Shown here one piece after another: positions 1-13,900 of a stretch of DNA of 64,000 nucleotides. Source of the DNA: Bolinopsis microptera (lineage: Eukaryota; Ctenophora; Tentaculata; Lobata; Bolinopsidae); NCBI RefSeq assembly GCF_026151205.1, contig NC_087073.1, positions 7,833,001 through 7,897,000 on the forward strand, read 5' to 3'. The notes beneath the pieces are model-generated. The model did not search any database, was not told where the DNA came from, and saw only the letters and a program-made list of their open reading frames with translations. The stretch's first letter is position 1. The number at the start of each line of letters is the position of its first letter. The position numbers and the translations under genes were made by a program.

Positions 1-1947
1 TTAATATCGAGAGGTATTATTGTCATTTAAAATGATCGTCAAATAGTCAACAAAACAGTACAATCTGATATCCACATCATATTATTATTATCTTATAGTT
101 ACACATTATATTATTATCTTATTAACAAACCGTGAGGTTGAGGCGTGTGATCATGAAGGAGCTCTTTAGGACAAAGTTTACTCTCAACAATCTCATGCAA
201 CAGGAACTCTTGGTTCTGTATCTTGTTGAGGTGTACAATAGTAGATACTATCTTGTTAAGCAGGGTGTGGTCTATCAGCTCCTCGTATCCTGTATCTGAA
301 GTTTGGAATGCTACTTGCAAGTGGGTGTACGTAACTTGGATTACTATCCAGAACTTGGAGCATGGTCTCATAGTGCTCTCTGTTGATAGCTGAAAATAGG
401 ATATTTTATTGGGACAAAATGTGGACCACATTCGTGATGGCTATTTTAAACGGAATTGTTAGAGGTCCTCTGCCAGAACATGCTACACTGAAATGTTTGG
501 GTTTGATATGAGTTGAAGAGTAAACACTAACCGGGATATCATCGGGGAAGGAGGAGGATGATGATCTGTTATGAGAAGGTCTGGATCCCATACTACTAAT
601 ACTGCTCTGAGCAGATAATATCTCCCTTCCATACATGCTATCTCTCTCCTCATTCTCGACATCCAGCGAGTAAAAGAAGAAGTTATCTATCCGACACAAA
701 CTAAAGGGTTCACGCTCCCAAGCGAGCTGAATTTTAGCCAGGAGCTCGTCGTGTCTCATTTTCTCGCCATGTCTCTGTTTGTCTCCATCTCCTCGGGCTC
801 GTTCGTCCTTGACTACCCAAGTGTCCACGTAACAGAGATCTTCAGTGTGCGCACAGCAGTTCCGGGATGTTTCCGGGGCACGCTTTGCAGTGGTCTAGTA
901 CCTGGGTGTATCTGTTTAGAAGTAGAATAGATGGATGGTTTAAAAGCTAGCAGGATCCATTTAGGGGTCATGCTATGGAGAATATTTTTACTTGCTAGGA
1001 ATTTGATTTTATTGAATAAATTTTCCGAAACTAGGCAGTCAAAACTCTCAAGAAATAGGTTCTTGCTAAAAAGACAAAGATTAAAGATGAAACCAAACCT
1101 GTTTAAGAAGGTCAAGAGTAACGGGTGACTTTCTGCGGAGATTAGTAATGAACTGATCATCAATCAGCCACTTCACATCCTCATACATGTCCTCCAGAAT
1201 ACTCCGTCTGATTATTGGATCTGAGATCGCTATGGAACGAATAAGACTTGGAGAGGACGCTGATGATGTCGGCAGCTGGTCCCTGAAAACGAACCGGTTG
1301 TTATCATGACGTTATGATGATCATTCAGTTTTAAGAATATTCGAAATGATAGCAAGAAAAAGATGTGCGAGTTGTCTTCAATATGGTCCTTAGATATAAT
1401 TTTCCTAATTCAGAAACGTACGGGAAAATCGGAGACCCCACTTTGAATTTTGAAGCTTTTTATTATACGTAAATATAAAAATCTTTACCTGAATCTCTGC
1501 TTAACTTTATTCTTGTCATTCGCAAAAAATTCGTTGGGACCCTCGTCTGTATCGTCAGGGTTAGAGAGAACGACCTCTTTAGCAGAGTAGGAGGGCTCCA
1601 GAGGGACACTGCTTCCAGCTGTTCCTGCAAGGACATTAGATGTTAGATGTTAAATGTTATATGTTACATTGTTACCTGTGTTAGGATTTGCATTCCTTGT
1701 TTTTCATCCGCACATAATTATGTACTCGGTATTTTCATCTTTGTTAGTTGGACAAGATTTTAGTTGAACGAGATTTTTGGGAAAAGTATGAAAATAGCTC
1801 TCATTAAAGATGCGACATAAGGAAATAGAGAAGACAATCGCAATTCAAATACCTTTCTTTTCGGCTGTTTTGGAAGAATGTTCAGATTTTTTGTAAGACT
1901 CTTTTCTCCGGTGAGGTCTGGAGTTGATGAATGAGTGGGTTGGAGAC
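1..1947 (-). other. SZT2: SZT2 exons 28-32 map (3' partial)
   Basis: Exon 28 1947-1853; exon 29 1624-1489; exon 30 1282-1099 (DMYEDVKWLIDDQFI region); exon 31 894-532 (CYVDTWVVKDERARG and CRIDNFFFYSLD). Exon 32 starts about 389 after a TTTTCAG acceptor and probably reads REHYETMLQVLDSNP; its end and anything beyond are unclear. The exon 31 donor (GTTAGT at 531) is a choice among several, and the phase between exons 31 and 32 is not settled. Exon 28 is separated from exon 27 by a 10.3-kb intron. Confidence 0.6.
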
Positions 1948-4900
1948 CTGAGGTAACCATCATGTGTTAATCTCAATTCTATAGTCATTTTTAAAAAAAT
2001 GTAAACAACAAACTTTAAATTTAGTAATCATTCCATTGAATATTTCCATTCACAATTTGCCGATCATTAATCCCCAGCCTTTTTCCGTATTTTTTGTTTA
2101 TTACCAGCTGCCCTAATTCTTCTCTGAGATGGACATTATTTGTAGAGTCTTTATGATATAATGGTACTCAATGATTTAATAATTTAACTGATATGAGTAT
2201 CTGAACAATTGTAATGATATGAAAGTTGTATAATTTTGGTAAGCCATGACCAGTGGGTTTGTAAACAAGCTCCCAGAAGTAAAGGCTCAGGTGACCGTCT
2301 GATTATGAGAACTTTCAACTTACAGACATTCATGAATTCATGATACAACAAAATGCCAGAAATAAATTCTCATCGGAGATGATTATGAAATGAAATGAAA
2401 TGAAATGAGGTATTTATATCCCGCTCATATGATTAACCAACAACACAAGGAAGGTGGTTAACCATGTCAGAGCGGCTGACTGTGAGTGATGTGAGCAAAT
2501 GTGTAAAAATGAACAAGAGTATAACTCAATATTAGTATAAGACCAAGACAAAATTAAAACATCTTTTATTTTAAACCACACTAAACTAAAAACAAGCAGA
2601 GACCATACAATACATGTAGGTATAATAAAGGTTAGTACAGTGACAAAGAAAGGTAGAGAACTTAGACATAAAATGGAGTGCGGTAAGAAATAAAAGCCAA
2701 GGTGTCTTGCAAAATGAAGACAAATGGAAAAAAAAATCAAAACTGATTATATAAATGGTTCTTTAACATTCGCTTGAAGCAGTTGGTATCAGTAATACAT
2801 CTCAACATCAGTGGAAGAGAGTTCCATGCAATCGGTGCATGGCTTGAGAAACGTCTGTAAGTCAACTTTGGACTTAGTATAACAGAGTACGGTAACAGTC
2901 TGATATGAATTTTTCTAGTATAATGAGGGTCACGTGATCAACTATCCAGTCTACTTCTTGTCTAGCGTGGGTCACGTGACCCAATGATTGGAATTTTCTT
3001 GTCTGGTGTGGTCACCTGAGCTAGTTATGCGAGACTGGGAGGGTCGAGACAGATCCCACGCGTCTGATCTCATGTCATCTGATATGCGCGATATTCGTCA
3101 CAGAATGTAAATTTACCAACAAGCAATGGGAGTCGGGTCCCTTAACATTCCCACCAAACCTAAACAGTATAAAGTTCAACTCCTATTTTCAAAACATTAT
3201 CATAGTTCACCATCTCAAGTCAACTCCTTTACGAAAACAACTTCTATACTCCAACTGAAAATGAAGAACATCGGAACTGCTCCTGAATTTGTCCTGAAGT
3301 ACAAGCTGATCAATCAACTCGGAGTAGGAGGTTACGGAGAAGTCTTCCTATGCCAGGAGAGAACAACCAAACAACTTCTAGCAGTAAAGATAATGGATGA
3401 TTGGAGATGCAACAACAAAACCTGGTGTCCGAAGAGGAAGGAGTGGCTACCTAACGAGTTGGTACTCTGGGAGTCCCTCTCTCACCCCAACATTGTAAAC
3501 CTACTGGACGTCTACCGAGACTCCAAGCAGAATACCTGGTACCTTGTTATGGAGTACAATCCCGGATTTGTTGATCTTTTTGATCACGTGGACAAAAACA
3601 GATCCCTACCCTCCAAAGAAAGTGCTAACATCATCCGACAGCTGGTCAACGTTGTGTACTACCTCACTCTCCAGAACATCGACCATCGGGATCTCAAGGA
3701 CGAGAACATTCTCTTCAACCCTGTGACCAAACAGATCAAAGTGATAGACTTTGGGTCCTCTGGCAAACTTTCCCCTGATCCTTACTCAGCTTTTCGTGGT
3801 ACAGATGTCTACATACCTCCTGAATATTTCCTGACTGGAAAATACCATTCTTTTCAAGCTTCCGTTTGGGCTATTGGTTGCATTTCATTCGTCCTTCTCA
3901 ACGGAGACTGTCCTTTCAACTCCAGACAAGAAGTACAGGAGTTCAAGAATGTGGAACAACTAAACCCGACCTACTCCAACCGGACACTGAGACTCAACTT
4001 CATCAGGAGCTGTCTGAACCCCAACCCTGATAACAGAATTCTGTTGTCCGACCTTCTTCGACACCCTTGGCTTAGAGTTTGAACTGCATTTTTTGTGGTG
4101 AATTATTTTGTACATTATTTATGTTAAATTTGATTTTCAACAATATAAAATTTGTTTACCTCATTTCATCGAAACCTCTGTGAGCAACGATCATAATTTA
4201 ACATACATATATTTTGAGTCCGAATGTTTGTAAAGTTTTAACGTTTAAAATCGATATACAATAATACCCCGATTTACTGCAAATCCCAGTTTACACCCCC
4301 ACATCAATATCATAAAAAATATGTCGTATATTATTGGGGGGGGGCCAACCATATTAAAGTATATTAAAATGTAGGATTTTTCCCGATTTTGACCCGGGGA
4401 TATACTTTAATATACTTTAATATACTTTAATATACTTTAATATATCCCTATCTCCTTGGAGGCCTACATCAAAAATTGTTGCCCAAAATAAGCTTGAAAT
4501 GCAATTCTTAATCGATTCCAAAAAGTTCTTGAAAAAAAATTGAAAACTGATGGAGTTATTTCAATTTTAATGAAGCCATTTTGGCTAGTATTCCGAACCG
4601 AGATATTATGTGCAATTTTCCCAATTTTGTTCATGGAGGTCTTTTTACTTAGTATCCACTATATTCAACAAACACTGAGTTATATCTTTCACATAGAATT
4701 AGTCTCATTAAAAAATATTGAAATTTTATCGAATTTGGGCAAAAGCGAATTTGGGCAAAAGCGTATGCCCAAATATGGGCATATTTTTTAAAGCTCATAG
4801 CTCAGCCAATTTTTGACCAATCTGGATGGAAATTCATGTACTAGTCCTAAAACAGGCTTATCTTGCGAATCTGAGTGAAAAATATAGTTCATCATGTAAA

Positions 4901-7900
4901 TCTTAACGAAGAATATAAATCTTCTAATTGTAGGTATATTAAAGTATATTAAAATGTAGGATTTTTTCCGATTTTGACCCGGGGATATACTTTAATATAC
5001 TTTAATATGGTTGGCCCCCCCCCCATTATTATATCTGGGTGAAATATGTCGTGGTTTTTATCACCCGATTAGGGCATTTTTGGGCCCCACAATGATCCAA
5101 AGTGGCAAAGCCCGATCCAGGGGGCTACAGGCGAGTCCTAGGAAAATTTATTGAAAAAATGCTTAACTATTTTGATATAATTTTGCAAACACAAGGATGT
5201 TTTTATATTAATCCCCCTTCAGATATGTCAGATTCTCGTTGATCAGATTGCATATGCGGAAAAGTTTTTCATGTCATGTTTTGCCTGTTCTGTTTTGCCT
5301 GTCATGTTTTTCATGTCATGTTTTGCCTGTGAGATGCAGGTAAAAATATTCGTGAACTTTCTCAGATATTTGTAAATCATGACAAGATGTCATGATTTCG
5401 GATGTCATGATTTCGGATGTCGTTAAAATATCAAAATATTGCGCAAAATTTGTTCGAAAAAAAAAGGAATTTCGTAATCAATTATTTTTGAAATTAAATT
5501 AGTTTGTAACAACATTTAACAATTATAATTTGGATATGTCGTGGTTTTCCCTCGAAATATGTCGTATAGTTATATGCGAAATATGTAATGATATTGACCT
5601 GGATTTACACCGAGGATGTGTTTATGTCATGATTTGTAAATTAAGGTAAGGTTACTCAGTTGATTAAGATTATTATGGATTTTCTTACTATTTTTAAAAT
5701 TCAGTAGATTTTTATCATCTCAAGTTATGTTTCAGTTAAGAAAGGATTTGGTGGATCAACTGATGGGTGTGAAGTTCCAGGGATCTCTGCTATTGGACAG
5801 CAGTATTAAGGTCAGTGCTCTCGAGATGGCTATGGAATAAATGTTTCCTGATTACTCTACATTATATTGAGAGATATGCATATTGACAAAGCTACATTTA
5901 CCTTGAAATCAAAATCAACTGAAGTTATAATTTAAACTGAAATTGAATTCAAAACTGAAATTTTATTGGAATTAGATTGCAACATGGTGCTATTTTGATC
6001 TGATAATGGAACTTAGAAACGAGATATTTAACGCTTTGTTCAGGTAACAATCTATGATGTATTATTTTCTGGTTTCATATTGGAGGCCGTAAACAAACCT
6101 ATTCCTATTAGTGTAGGAATGCCTCAGTTAATTTCTAACAGAGTACGGTAACAGTCTGATGAGAATTTTTCTAGTATAATGAGGGTCACATGATCAACTA
6201 TCCAGTCTACTTCTTGTCTAGCGAGGGTCGCGTGACCCAAGGAATACAAGGAATACAAGGAATACAAGGAATACAAATTTAAAATCTTGAGCTACAATAG
6301 TAACTGTTAAGATAATAACAATATCATAAGATTTGAATTTATTATATTAATATAACTTAACTAAAGTGAAAAATAAAGATTTGACATAAAATATTTTGTT
6401 TTCAGTCGCCTTGGTAATGCTGTAATGCTTGAGCCAGGTCACTTTGCAGTTTGCACTCGTCGTTGCGCGAAAAGAAACAAAAGCGGGTACAGTGATTTTC
6501 AGTGTTCACTGTTCATGTACTGGCCAGAGAGTCAACAAATTTCTTGCGGTTGTTAAAACACGTAGTGGCAAACCTAGCAACGACTCTCGTGAGGTGGACT
6601 TGACTTTCGTTCGTGATAAGTTCAATGATTTCACTGTTGTTGCTGATGAATTTGAGGACGTTTGCTCCAGGGATGACATTGTGAACAGAATAAGATGTCG
6701 CAGACGGTTTGATTGGATTTGATATGAGTGACTGGATCTTGTCTAGGACTTTTCGCCTCGATGCAGCGTTAAGATCACAATGGTTAAGGAAGTGGTCTTC
6801 ATTCTCAATAATACCAGAACCTAAGACTATATTGCACCAGGAGCATATTCGCTCGTCACGTGGAGTTTGATTATATCGGCCAAGTTCAATTTCGAGTCGA
6901 TGTGCACTGATCCGCAGTCTTGTGATATTAGCACGGTCTGCATATTTAATGACACTATCTAGGTAATACTCTTTGTTAAATTTGGATTTTAGGTCACGAT
7001 AGAATTCTAATTTCCGAGAAGTGTTGATACAGGACCCCCAATATTCTCTAAAGTTACATTTCAAAGTTTTAGTAATGACGTGTGGTGTGAATATTTTACT
7101 CCCGATGGGTTGTGTTGATTGAGGAGGAATTCGTTTCTTGAAACCGTTGTGAATAAGAAAGTCCTCTTTTGGTGGTTTTGCGATACTCGGGTTTCTTTCG
7201 AAAAGTAACTTGGAGTGATTGTTTTTGAGTGTGCGGTAGGCTGTGACATGATCGGTAGAGAAACATGGGTCTAGCGCGAGGACAGGCTCCAAACCCCTGT
7301 ACCAGTCCAATTTCATGTTCATCTGTTCTTTGAAAGCTAAGGAGACAAGGGAGTTATCTTTGAGATTTTTCAAACGTTGGCTATATTTGAGAGTGAGGTT
7401 AATACATTCATAGATTAATGGGTAGCGGCCTGACTCACCCCAGACGCCTGCGTTGCTGGCTTTACGATTTACCCCCAGTGACCATTTAAGAAAGTGAAGG
7501 TGAACTTTTTCGCTGTTCAGAAGGCTAATTTTCTTGAGGATACTAGTTTGAAATTTTGTTTTTGTGTCGGCATCCATATTGAGATCGACTTGTTTTGTTA
7601 TGTGTTTTATGATAGCCATGTTAGGTGTGTAAATAGGCGCTCCGTAAAGAACGATAGGTTTAATAAGACCATCAAAGAGTGTTGTTAGAGAGCGGAATGA
7701 TAATTTGGATTTGTTTACTGAGCTTTTCATGGCATAAAGTGCACGCATGGCTTTCTTTTTGAGCTCAGTTCGGGCATTTGTGAATGTGCCGGATTTGTGT
7801 ATTTCGATTCCTAGATAGCAGTATGACTCGACTTCTTCTAACAAGTGATCACCAATTTTGAGGGGAACCGGCTGATAAGTATCAAAACGGGCATTAAATT

Positions 7901-10900
7901 TCATGAGTTTAGTTTTATCTGCATTAATTTCGACGCCCCATTCCAAGCAGAAATTGTTCAAAGCATCGAGTTGCTTTTGGAGGGTTTTGGGGTCCAGTGC
8001 CAAGAGTATCAGATCATCTGCCCATAGTAAGTGACTGATAAGTTGGTTCATTAGTTTCGGACAGTTATCATATTCTAGTCGAGGGGAAAGATCTCTGATG
8101 TATATCTTAAATAGATCAGGGGAAAGTGGATGACCCTGTTCAGTTCCTTTATTGATATCAAATTTTTCGCTGACAAATCCAGATAGTTTTATCTGGCCAG
8201 TGGAATTTTTATACATATGTTTAAGAACATTAAATGTTTTGCCAGTGATACCTAGTTTAGCTAATTTTAAGAAAAGAGCTTCACGGCAAACAGAGTCGAA
8301 GGCCTTCCGGAAGTCCACAAAAACAGCAAAGACGGGAACCTTGAGCTTTTTGTATTTAGACGTAATGGTGTTGAGTGTGAGTATGTGGTCATATGTTTGA
8401 GCTCCTTTAGCGAAGCCAAGTTGATTTATGGGGTCCGGGTTGTATTCATTTTTGAACTTGATTATCCTGTTTAACATGATGGTCGAAAATAGTTTTCCGA
8501 TTGTACTACTCACAGCAACTGCTCTGTAATTGTCTGGATTATCTTTGTCGCCTTTTTTGTGTAGGGGTGTAATAATGCTGTTGTTCCATGGGTAAGTTCC
8601 AGTGTCCAAACAGCGGTTAAAGACTTTGCAAAGGAGTTGTGTGTTTGTTGTGGACAAGGTCTTCAGTATTTCATTACATATCATATCCTCCGAGGAACTT
8701 TTGCCGTTTTTGAGTGAAGAGATCGCAGTAGATATTTCGTCCACAGAGATCTGGCCATTGAGTATTGATTGTGCAGGGGATGGTTGGAAATTATTGTTAA
8801 TAGCCTCTGCATTTTGAAGCATTTCTTCCTTATTCTCTACAGTTATGGTGCTATGTGCATTGGCATAAAGTTTACCAAAGAATTTTTGAAAGTTGTCCAT
8901 GTCATGGCAATCAAATTTGTCAACTCTTCCTTTAAATTTTTTCAGTTTTTTGAATTGTTTCCAGTTAAGAATTTTACCAGATTCAATATCTGTATTCAAT
9001 TTGTCAAGATATTTGTTTTTTGTACGGTCAATTAAACTTTTGTACGTATTTTTTACTTGGTAAAAATTTTTTCGAAGATAATCGCTATTGGGGAAATCAG
9101 AAACAATTTGAGCTGCACGAGTACAAGATATTTTAGCTTCTCTGGTGGCTTGTGTGAACCAGGGTTGTTTATTTATTGATCCCTTTTTGGTTATTTTGGG
9201 ATGTTTGGTCTTTTGGAGACATTTGTCTGCTATTTTGTTCAAGTGTACTGTGATATCTTCGTTTAATTTGTATGTACCTAGGAGATCTTCGGGATAATCT
9301 GTTTCTAAGAGGCTTTTGGAACATTCTTCCACAAGTGGGTCCATCATTGTATCCCGTAAGCTTGAAAGGCTGTCAGGAGTTATTTTGTAACGAAGTGGGG
9401 CTCGAGCGTAAGTTTCATGGAGTGCCTTTGTGTTTACAAGAGTGTTGGAAGGAGAGAAGTTGAGTGCCAGGAGTAGTGGTTTATGATCAGAAAAGCAAGT
9501 GAACGGCTGGATTGTCATATGACTTAGATACTTACTGCAGTTTGGTGATATAATAAAGTAGTCAACAACGCTGGCACCGCTGGTCTGAATACAAGTGAAG
9601 TCACCATATGAGTCTCCTAAAGTTCTCCCATTGAGAATATGGAGTTCATTATTGACAAGCATTTCTAGAAAGGGTCTTTTGTAATTGTTCGACTTTTTGT
9701 CCTTTGAGTTCCTGGTTGGAAGTTCTTGTGGGGTGTAGTCTTCTGGCAGGGGAATGAAGCTCTCGTAGCCACATTTGTCCTCTTTGATAAAGTCAATGTC
9801 ATGGCCGATACGAGAGTTGAAGTCACCACAAGTAATGACATCACCTTTACTTAAAAGAACATTGAGAAATTGGTCCAGTTCACGGATGGTGTCAAAGCCC
9901 GAAATATTTGAGTTTTTAGAGGAAGTGTTAGCTGGCTTAATGTATGAGTTAACAATGAATATATCATTATCTACGCCAAAGTAATTTTTGTCAAGTTTAC
10001 AGGCAACAACATCTTCAATTGTGGATTTTTCAAGTTTAACGCCTTTGGATATTTCGTTTTGGACCATTATGCATACGCCACCATGTTTTTTGTCCCGGCG
10101 GGTTTTATTGAAGGACCTGTAACCCGAGTGTTTGACAGGTTGTCTTATTTCTTGAAGGCAGACAATAGGAAACTTGTCAAAGACGGCACAAAATTGAGGG
10201 TCATCAAACTTAGAGCCAAAAGTTGTATTTGTTGATTGGATGTTCCAGCTTATAATTTTGGATTGTAAATTCATAGTATTTTTTCAAGAGGTTGGGTTGG
10301 TGGTCATGATTTGAAGACTAAAATTTAGACTGGAAGCTCAAACTCCCTGAAGATCTTGTCGAGGGTGTCTCTCATGGTGTTGGTGATTGCATGCATTCCT
10401 CTTTCTGATAGATGGAGATTATCGCGGAAGTACATCAAGTTCTGCTTAGAAGTGGACTGAGTGTTAATGAAGAACTTATCATTTCTCTGAAGGAGTTTTG
10501 ATTGGAGTTTTCTTGTCTGTGTGTGGTCACCTGACCTAGTTATGCGAGACTGGGAGGGTCGAGACAGATCCCACGGGTCTGATCTCATGTCATCTGATAT
10601 GCGTGATATTCGTCACAGAATGTAAATACCAACAAGCAATGGGAATTGGGAGTCGGGGCCCCTTAACATTCCCACCAAACCTAAACAGTATAAAGTTCAA
10701 CTCCTATTTTCAAAACATTATCATAGTTCACCATCTCAAGTCAACTCCTTTACGAAAACAACTTCTATACTCCAACTGGAAATGAAGAACATCGGAACTG
10801 CTCCTGAATTTGTCCTGAAGTACAAACTGATAAAACAACTCGGAGTAGGAGGTTACGGAGAAGTCTTCCTATGCCAGGAGAGAACAACCAAACAACTTCT

Positions 10901-13900
10901 AGCAGTAAAGATAATGGATGATTGGAGATGCAACAACAAAACCTGGTGTCCGAAGAGGAAGGAGTGGCTACCTAACGAGTTGGTACGCTGAGAGTCCCTC
11001 TCTCATCCCAACATTGTAAACCTACTGGACGTCTACCGAGACTCCAAGCAGAATACCTGGTACCTTGTTATGGAGTACAATTCCGGATTTGTTGATCTTT
11101 TCGACCACGTGGACAAAAACAGATCCCTACCCTCCAAAGAAAGTGCTAACATCATCCGACAGCTGGTCAACGTTGTGTACTACCTCACTCTCCAGAACAT
11201 CGACCATCGGGATCTCAAGGACGAGAATATTCTCTACAACCCTGTGACCAAACAGATCAAAGTGATAGATTTTGGGTCCTCTGGCAAACTTTCCCCTGAT
11301 CATTACTCAGCTTTCCGTGGTACAGATGTCTACATACCTCCTGAATATTTTCTGACTGGAAAATATCATTCTTTTCAAGCTTCCGTTTGGGCCATTGGTT
11401 GCATTTCATTCGTCCTTCTCAACGGAGACTGTCCTTTCAACTCCAGACAAGAAGTACAGGAGTTTAAGAATGTGGAACAACTAAACCCGACCTACTCCAA
11501 CCGGACACTGAGACTCAACTTCATCAGGAGCTGTCTGAACCCCAACCCTGATAGCAGAATTCTGTTGTCCGACCTTCTTCGACACCCTTGGCTTAGAGTT
11601 TGAACTGCATTTTTTGTGGTGAATTATTTTGTACATTATTTATGTTAAATTTGATTTTCAACAATATAAAATTTGTTTACCTCATTTCATCGAAACCTCT
11701 GTGAGCAACGATCATAATTTGATAAAGTTAAGTTGTTGCAATGATAAATACAGCCATCATAACACGAATTAGCTTAAACAAAAACACAATTTCCGCCAAA
11801 TAATTTCGCCATATAACTTCGCCATGACCTCTTTTTTAAACAAAAAGATGATCCTGACCTGTAAACGGGAGAAGAGTGAACGACTACAGGAAGAGTATAA
11901 CAAGTGAACCACAGGTCAACATCTCTCTTCCTTTTCTCACTTCCCCCACTAACATCCATCACACATGTGGGAAGAGTTGTGACTGGAATCTTCTGTTCTT
12001 CGCTGAACGCTCGTTCACACGACATCTTCATGAAGAGAACCGGTTGTCGTTCTGTCGTGAAACTGGGGAGGTATTTTGTTAAAAGACGTTGGAATCAAAC
12101 ATGGGGCTGAATAGTGAATCGGTATGTTGAAAAAAGCATTATTATATAATTAATCAGTAGAATTAATGTGACTGCAGAGTTTGGGCGTTATTCGTTAAAC
12201 CTGTCGTTATATTGCTAACCTGTCCATATTTTCAGGGTTGTCTCCAGACTTCATAACCAAGAAATGTTTGTTGTACTGGGAGATCCTGATGAACCTGGAA
12301 TCTATAATCTCATCAAACTTGGCTTGTATTGAGCGGTGTTCCTCCACTTGTATAGAGTGTCCATGTTTGTCTTCTGTAGGTGGTAACTGCTGCAAAACGT
12401 TTAGAGGAAAATTAACCAAGTCAAGCAAATCTAGAAAATTCAAGTAATGAATACGGTTATGAGTGTCAAGTGTGGAACAAAAATGTCATAACCACATACC
12501 GGAGTGCTGGCGATAATGTTGATTACAGGTTGGTAATTGTGTTCTGACCCAGCTGAGAATGTTCTTTGCTCAATGAAGGAGACTCTCTTCTCAATTAACG
12601 GATCTTCGCTCTGTTCAACAGCCACTGAATGAATACTTAAAATATTGACTGATATACATAATAATATGATAACAGTAACTGGTACTATGACGGTATCACA
12701 CTATCACAGTCGTTCCAACGACAAAGGGCAGATTGCAAAAAAGTGTCTGAACAGTTACTAACCATGTATGGATGGCATGTCTAGGGGAATATCTCCCGGA
12801 ATAACCTCGTCACTCTCCTCTTTCATCCCGCCCGAACTTGTTATGGATGTCCCTGGGTTTATCAAGTGACTATCGGAATCAATACCATAAATACCTAATC
12901 CTTTAAGACAATATCTGCAATCAGTAACTACACATGATACGGACGTCAATGATTTAAAATCGAAGTTCTTGAACGGCTTAGTGGCTCAAACGGCTTAGTG
13001 GCTCAGTTGGTTAATCCGCCTGGTATTGCTGGAGGTACCAGGTTCGATTCCCGACTCTGTCACTAGCCGTGGGGTGAGCGTCGTCGACGCTCAGCTAAGG
13101 ATCCTGAGTGGTCTATGCAGCCCCCCGGTCCACTCAGCCAAATACTCGGGAAATCGGGTGTGAGGGTTAAATGAGGAGCTGCCCATTGCAGCAAAGTTTC
13201 GGGCGAAGAAAGTATGGTACACACTACCTTAACCGTCACTGGCCTAATGTATAATTGAATCCTTCGGCTTCCTGTAATTGGCTGGTTACACACTTGTGTA
13301 ACAATGTGGCTGTTGGAATGTCCGAAGTAAAATAAGTGTTGAGATAAAATAAAAATTTAAAAAAAAACAAAAAAAAAACAATTAGAAACGGAAAGAAACG
13401 TATTATACTATGTAGTTTACCAGTATCGTTGATTATAAACTGAGGCTCAGATTCAGACCCCCCACTAGATTGTGGGGCCCCTAAAAAGAAGTGAGGGTCT
13501 TTATCACTTCCACTGCCGCTGTAGCTGTCTTCATCTATATCTGCATTCTCTTCATGGCAATGGGCTGACATTGCTCGAATTGTGTCAGCGAACTGCAAGA
13601 TATAAACGCTTATTATTCGCGATACGTTTCACATCCTGGGTGAATTATAAGATTCAGACTTTCAATTCAGATCTATGCAAAATATGTTTCACTGTTCGCA
13701 CAGTGCATTTACTTCACATTGAACATGACCATCTCATTGAACATAAACATAAAATTTCAAGTAGGTTTTCAGGCCATATATAATGATGTGATTTGTACCT
13801 TTTTATCAGCTATAATAGGAGTAAGTTCAGTACTACTAGCGGACACAATCTCCGCACAGTAAGCATCAGAGGGGATGTTGTGAGACCCTGCAGGGAGTGG

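Larger units (their letters stand above)
2881..4201 (+). repeat. PIM-kinase repeat unit, copy 1
   Basis: This is a duplicated segment of about 1.3 kb: promoter-like upstream sequence, an intronless kinase ORF and a short 3' tail. The same block occurs, interrupted, at 5612-11720 (plus) and at about 17515-19534 (minus). Copy 1 is truncated upstream compared with the other two. Copies 1 and 2 share the same 3' tail through the TGAGCAACGATCATAATT motif. Copy 3 diverges about 60 bp after the stop codon, so copies 1 and 2 are closer to each other. Confidence 0.8.
6241..10498 (-). mobile_element. LINE retrotransposon, 5' truncated in ORF1, inserted in kinase unit copy 2
   Basis: Comparison with copies 1 and 3 defines both boundaries: the host sequence GTGACCCAA|TGATTGG is split between 6240 and 10499. 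In element orientation the 3' end carries four copies of a 9-bp unit (plus strand GGAATACAA, 6241-6276), a CR1-like microsatellite tail. It encodes the tail of ORF1 and an intact ORF2. No target-site duplication of more than 1 bp is visible, which is tolerated in this class. The open ORF2 suggests a fairly young insertion. Confidence 0.8.

Noticed and set aside
3126-3260. N-terminal extension of kinase copy 1 (MGVGSLNIPTKPK)
   Set aside because: Overlaps the TATA box, is not open in the equivalent position of copy 3, and the ATG at 3261 fits the kinase start.
12990-13080. Functional tRNA gene
   Set aside because: A and B boxes are present but the acceptor and anticodon stems do not form a proper cloverleaf, and an A-rich tail follows; it is a SINE head.
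13063-13293. 76-codon minus-strand frame
   Set aside because: Lies within the SINE body and has no coding features.
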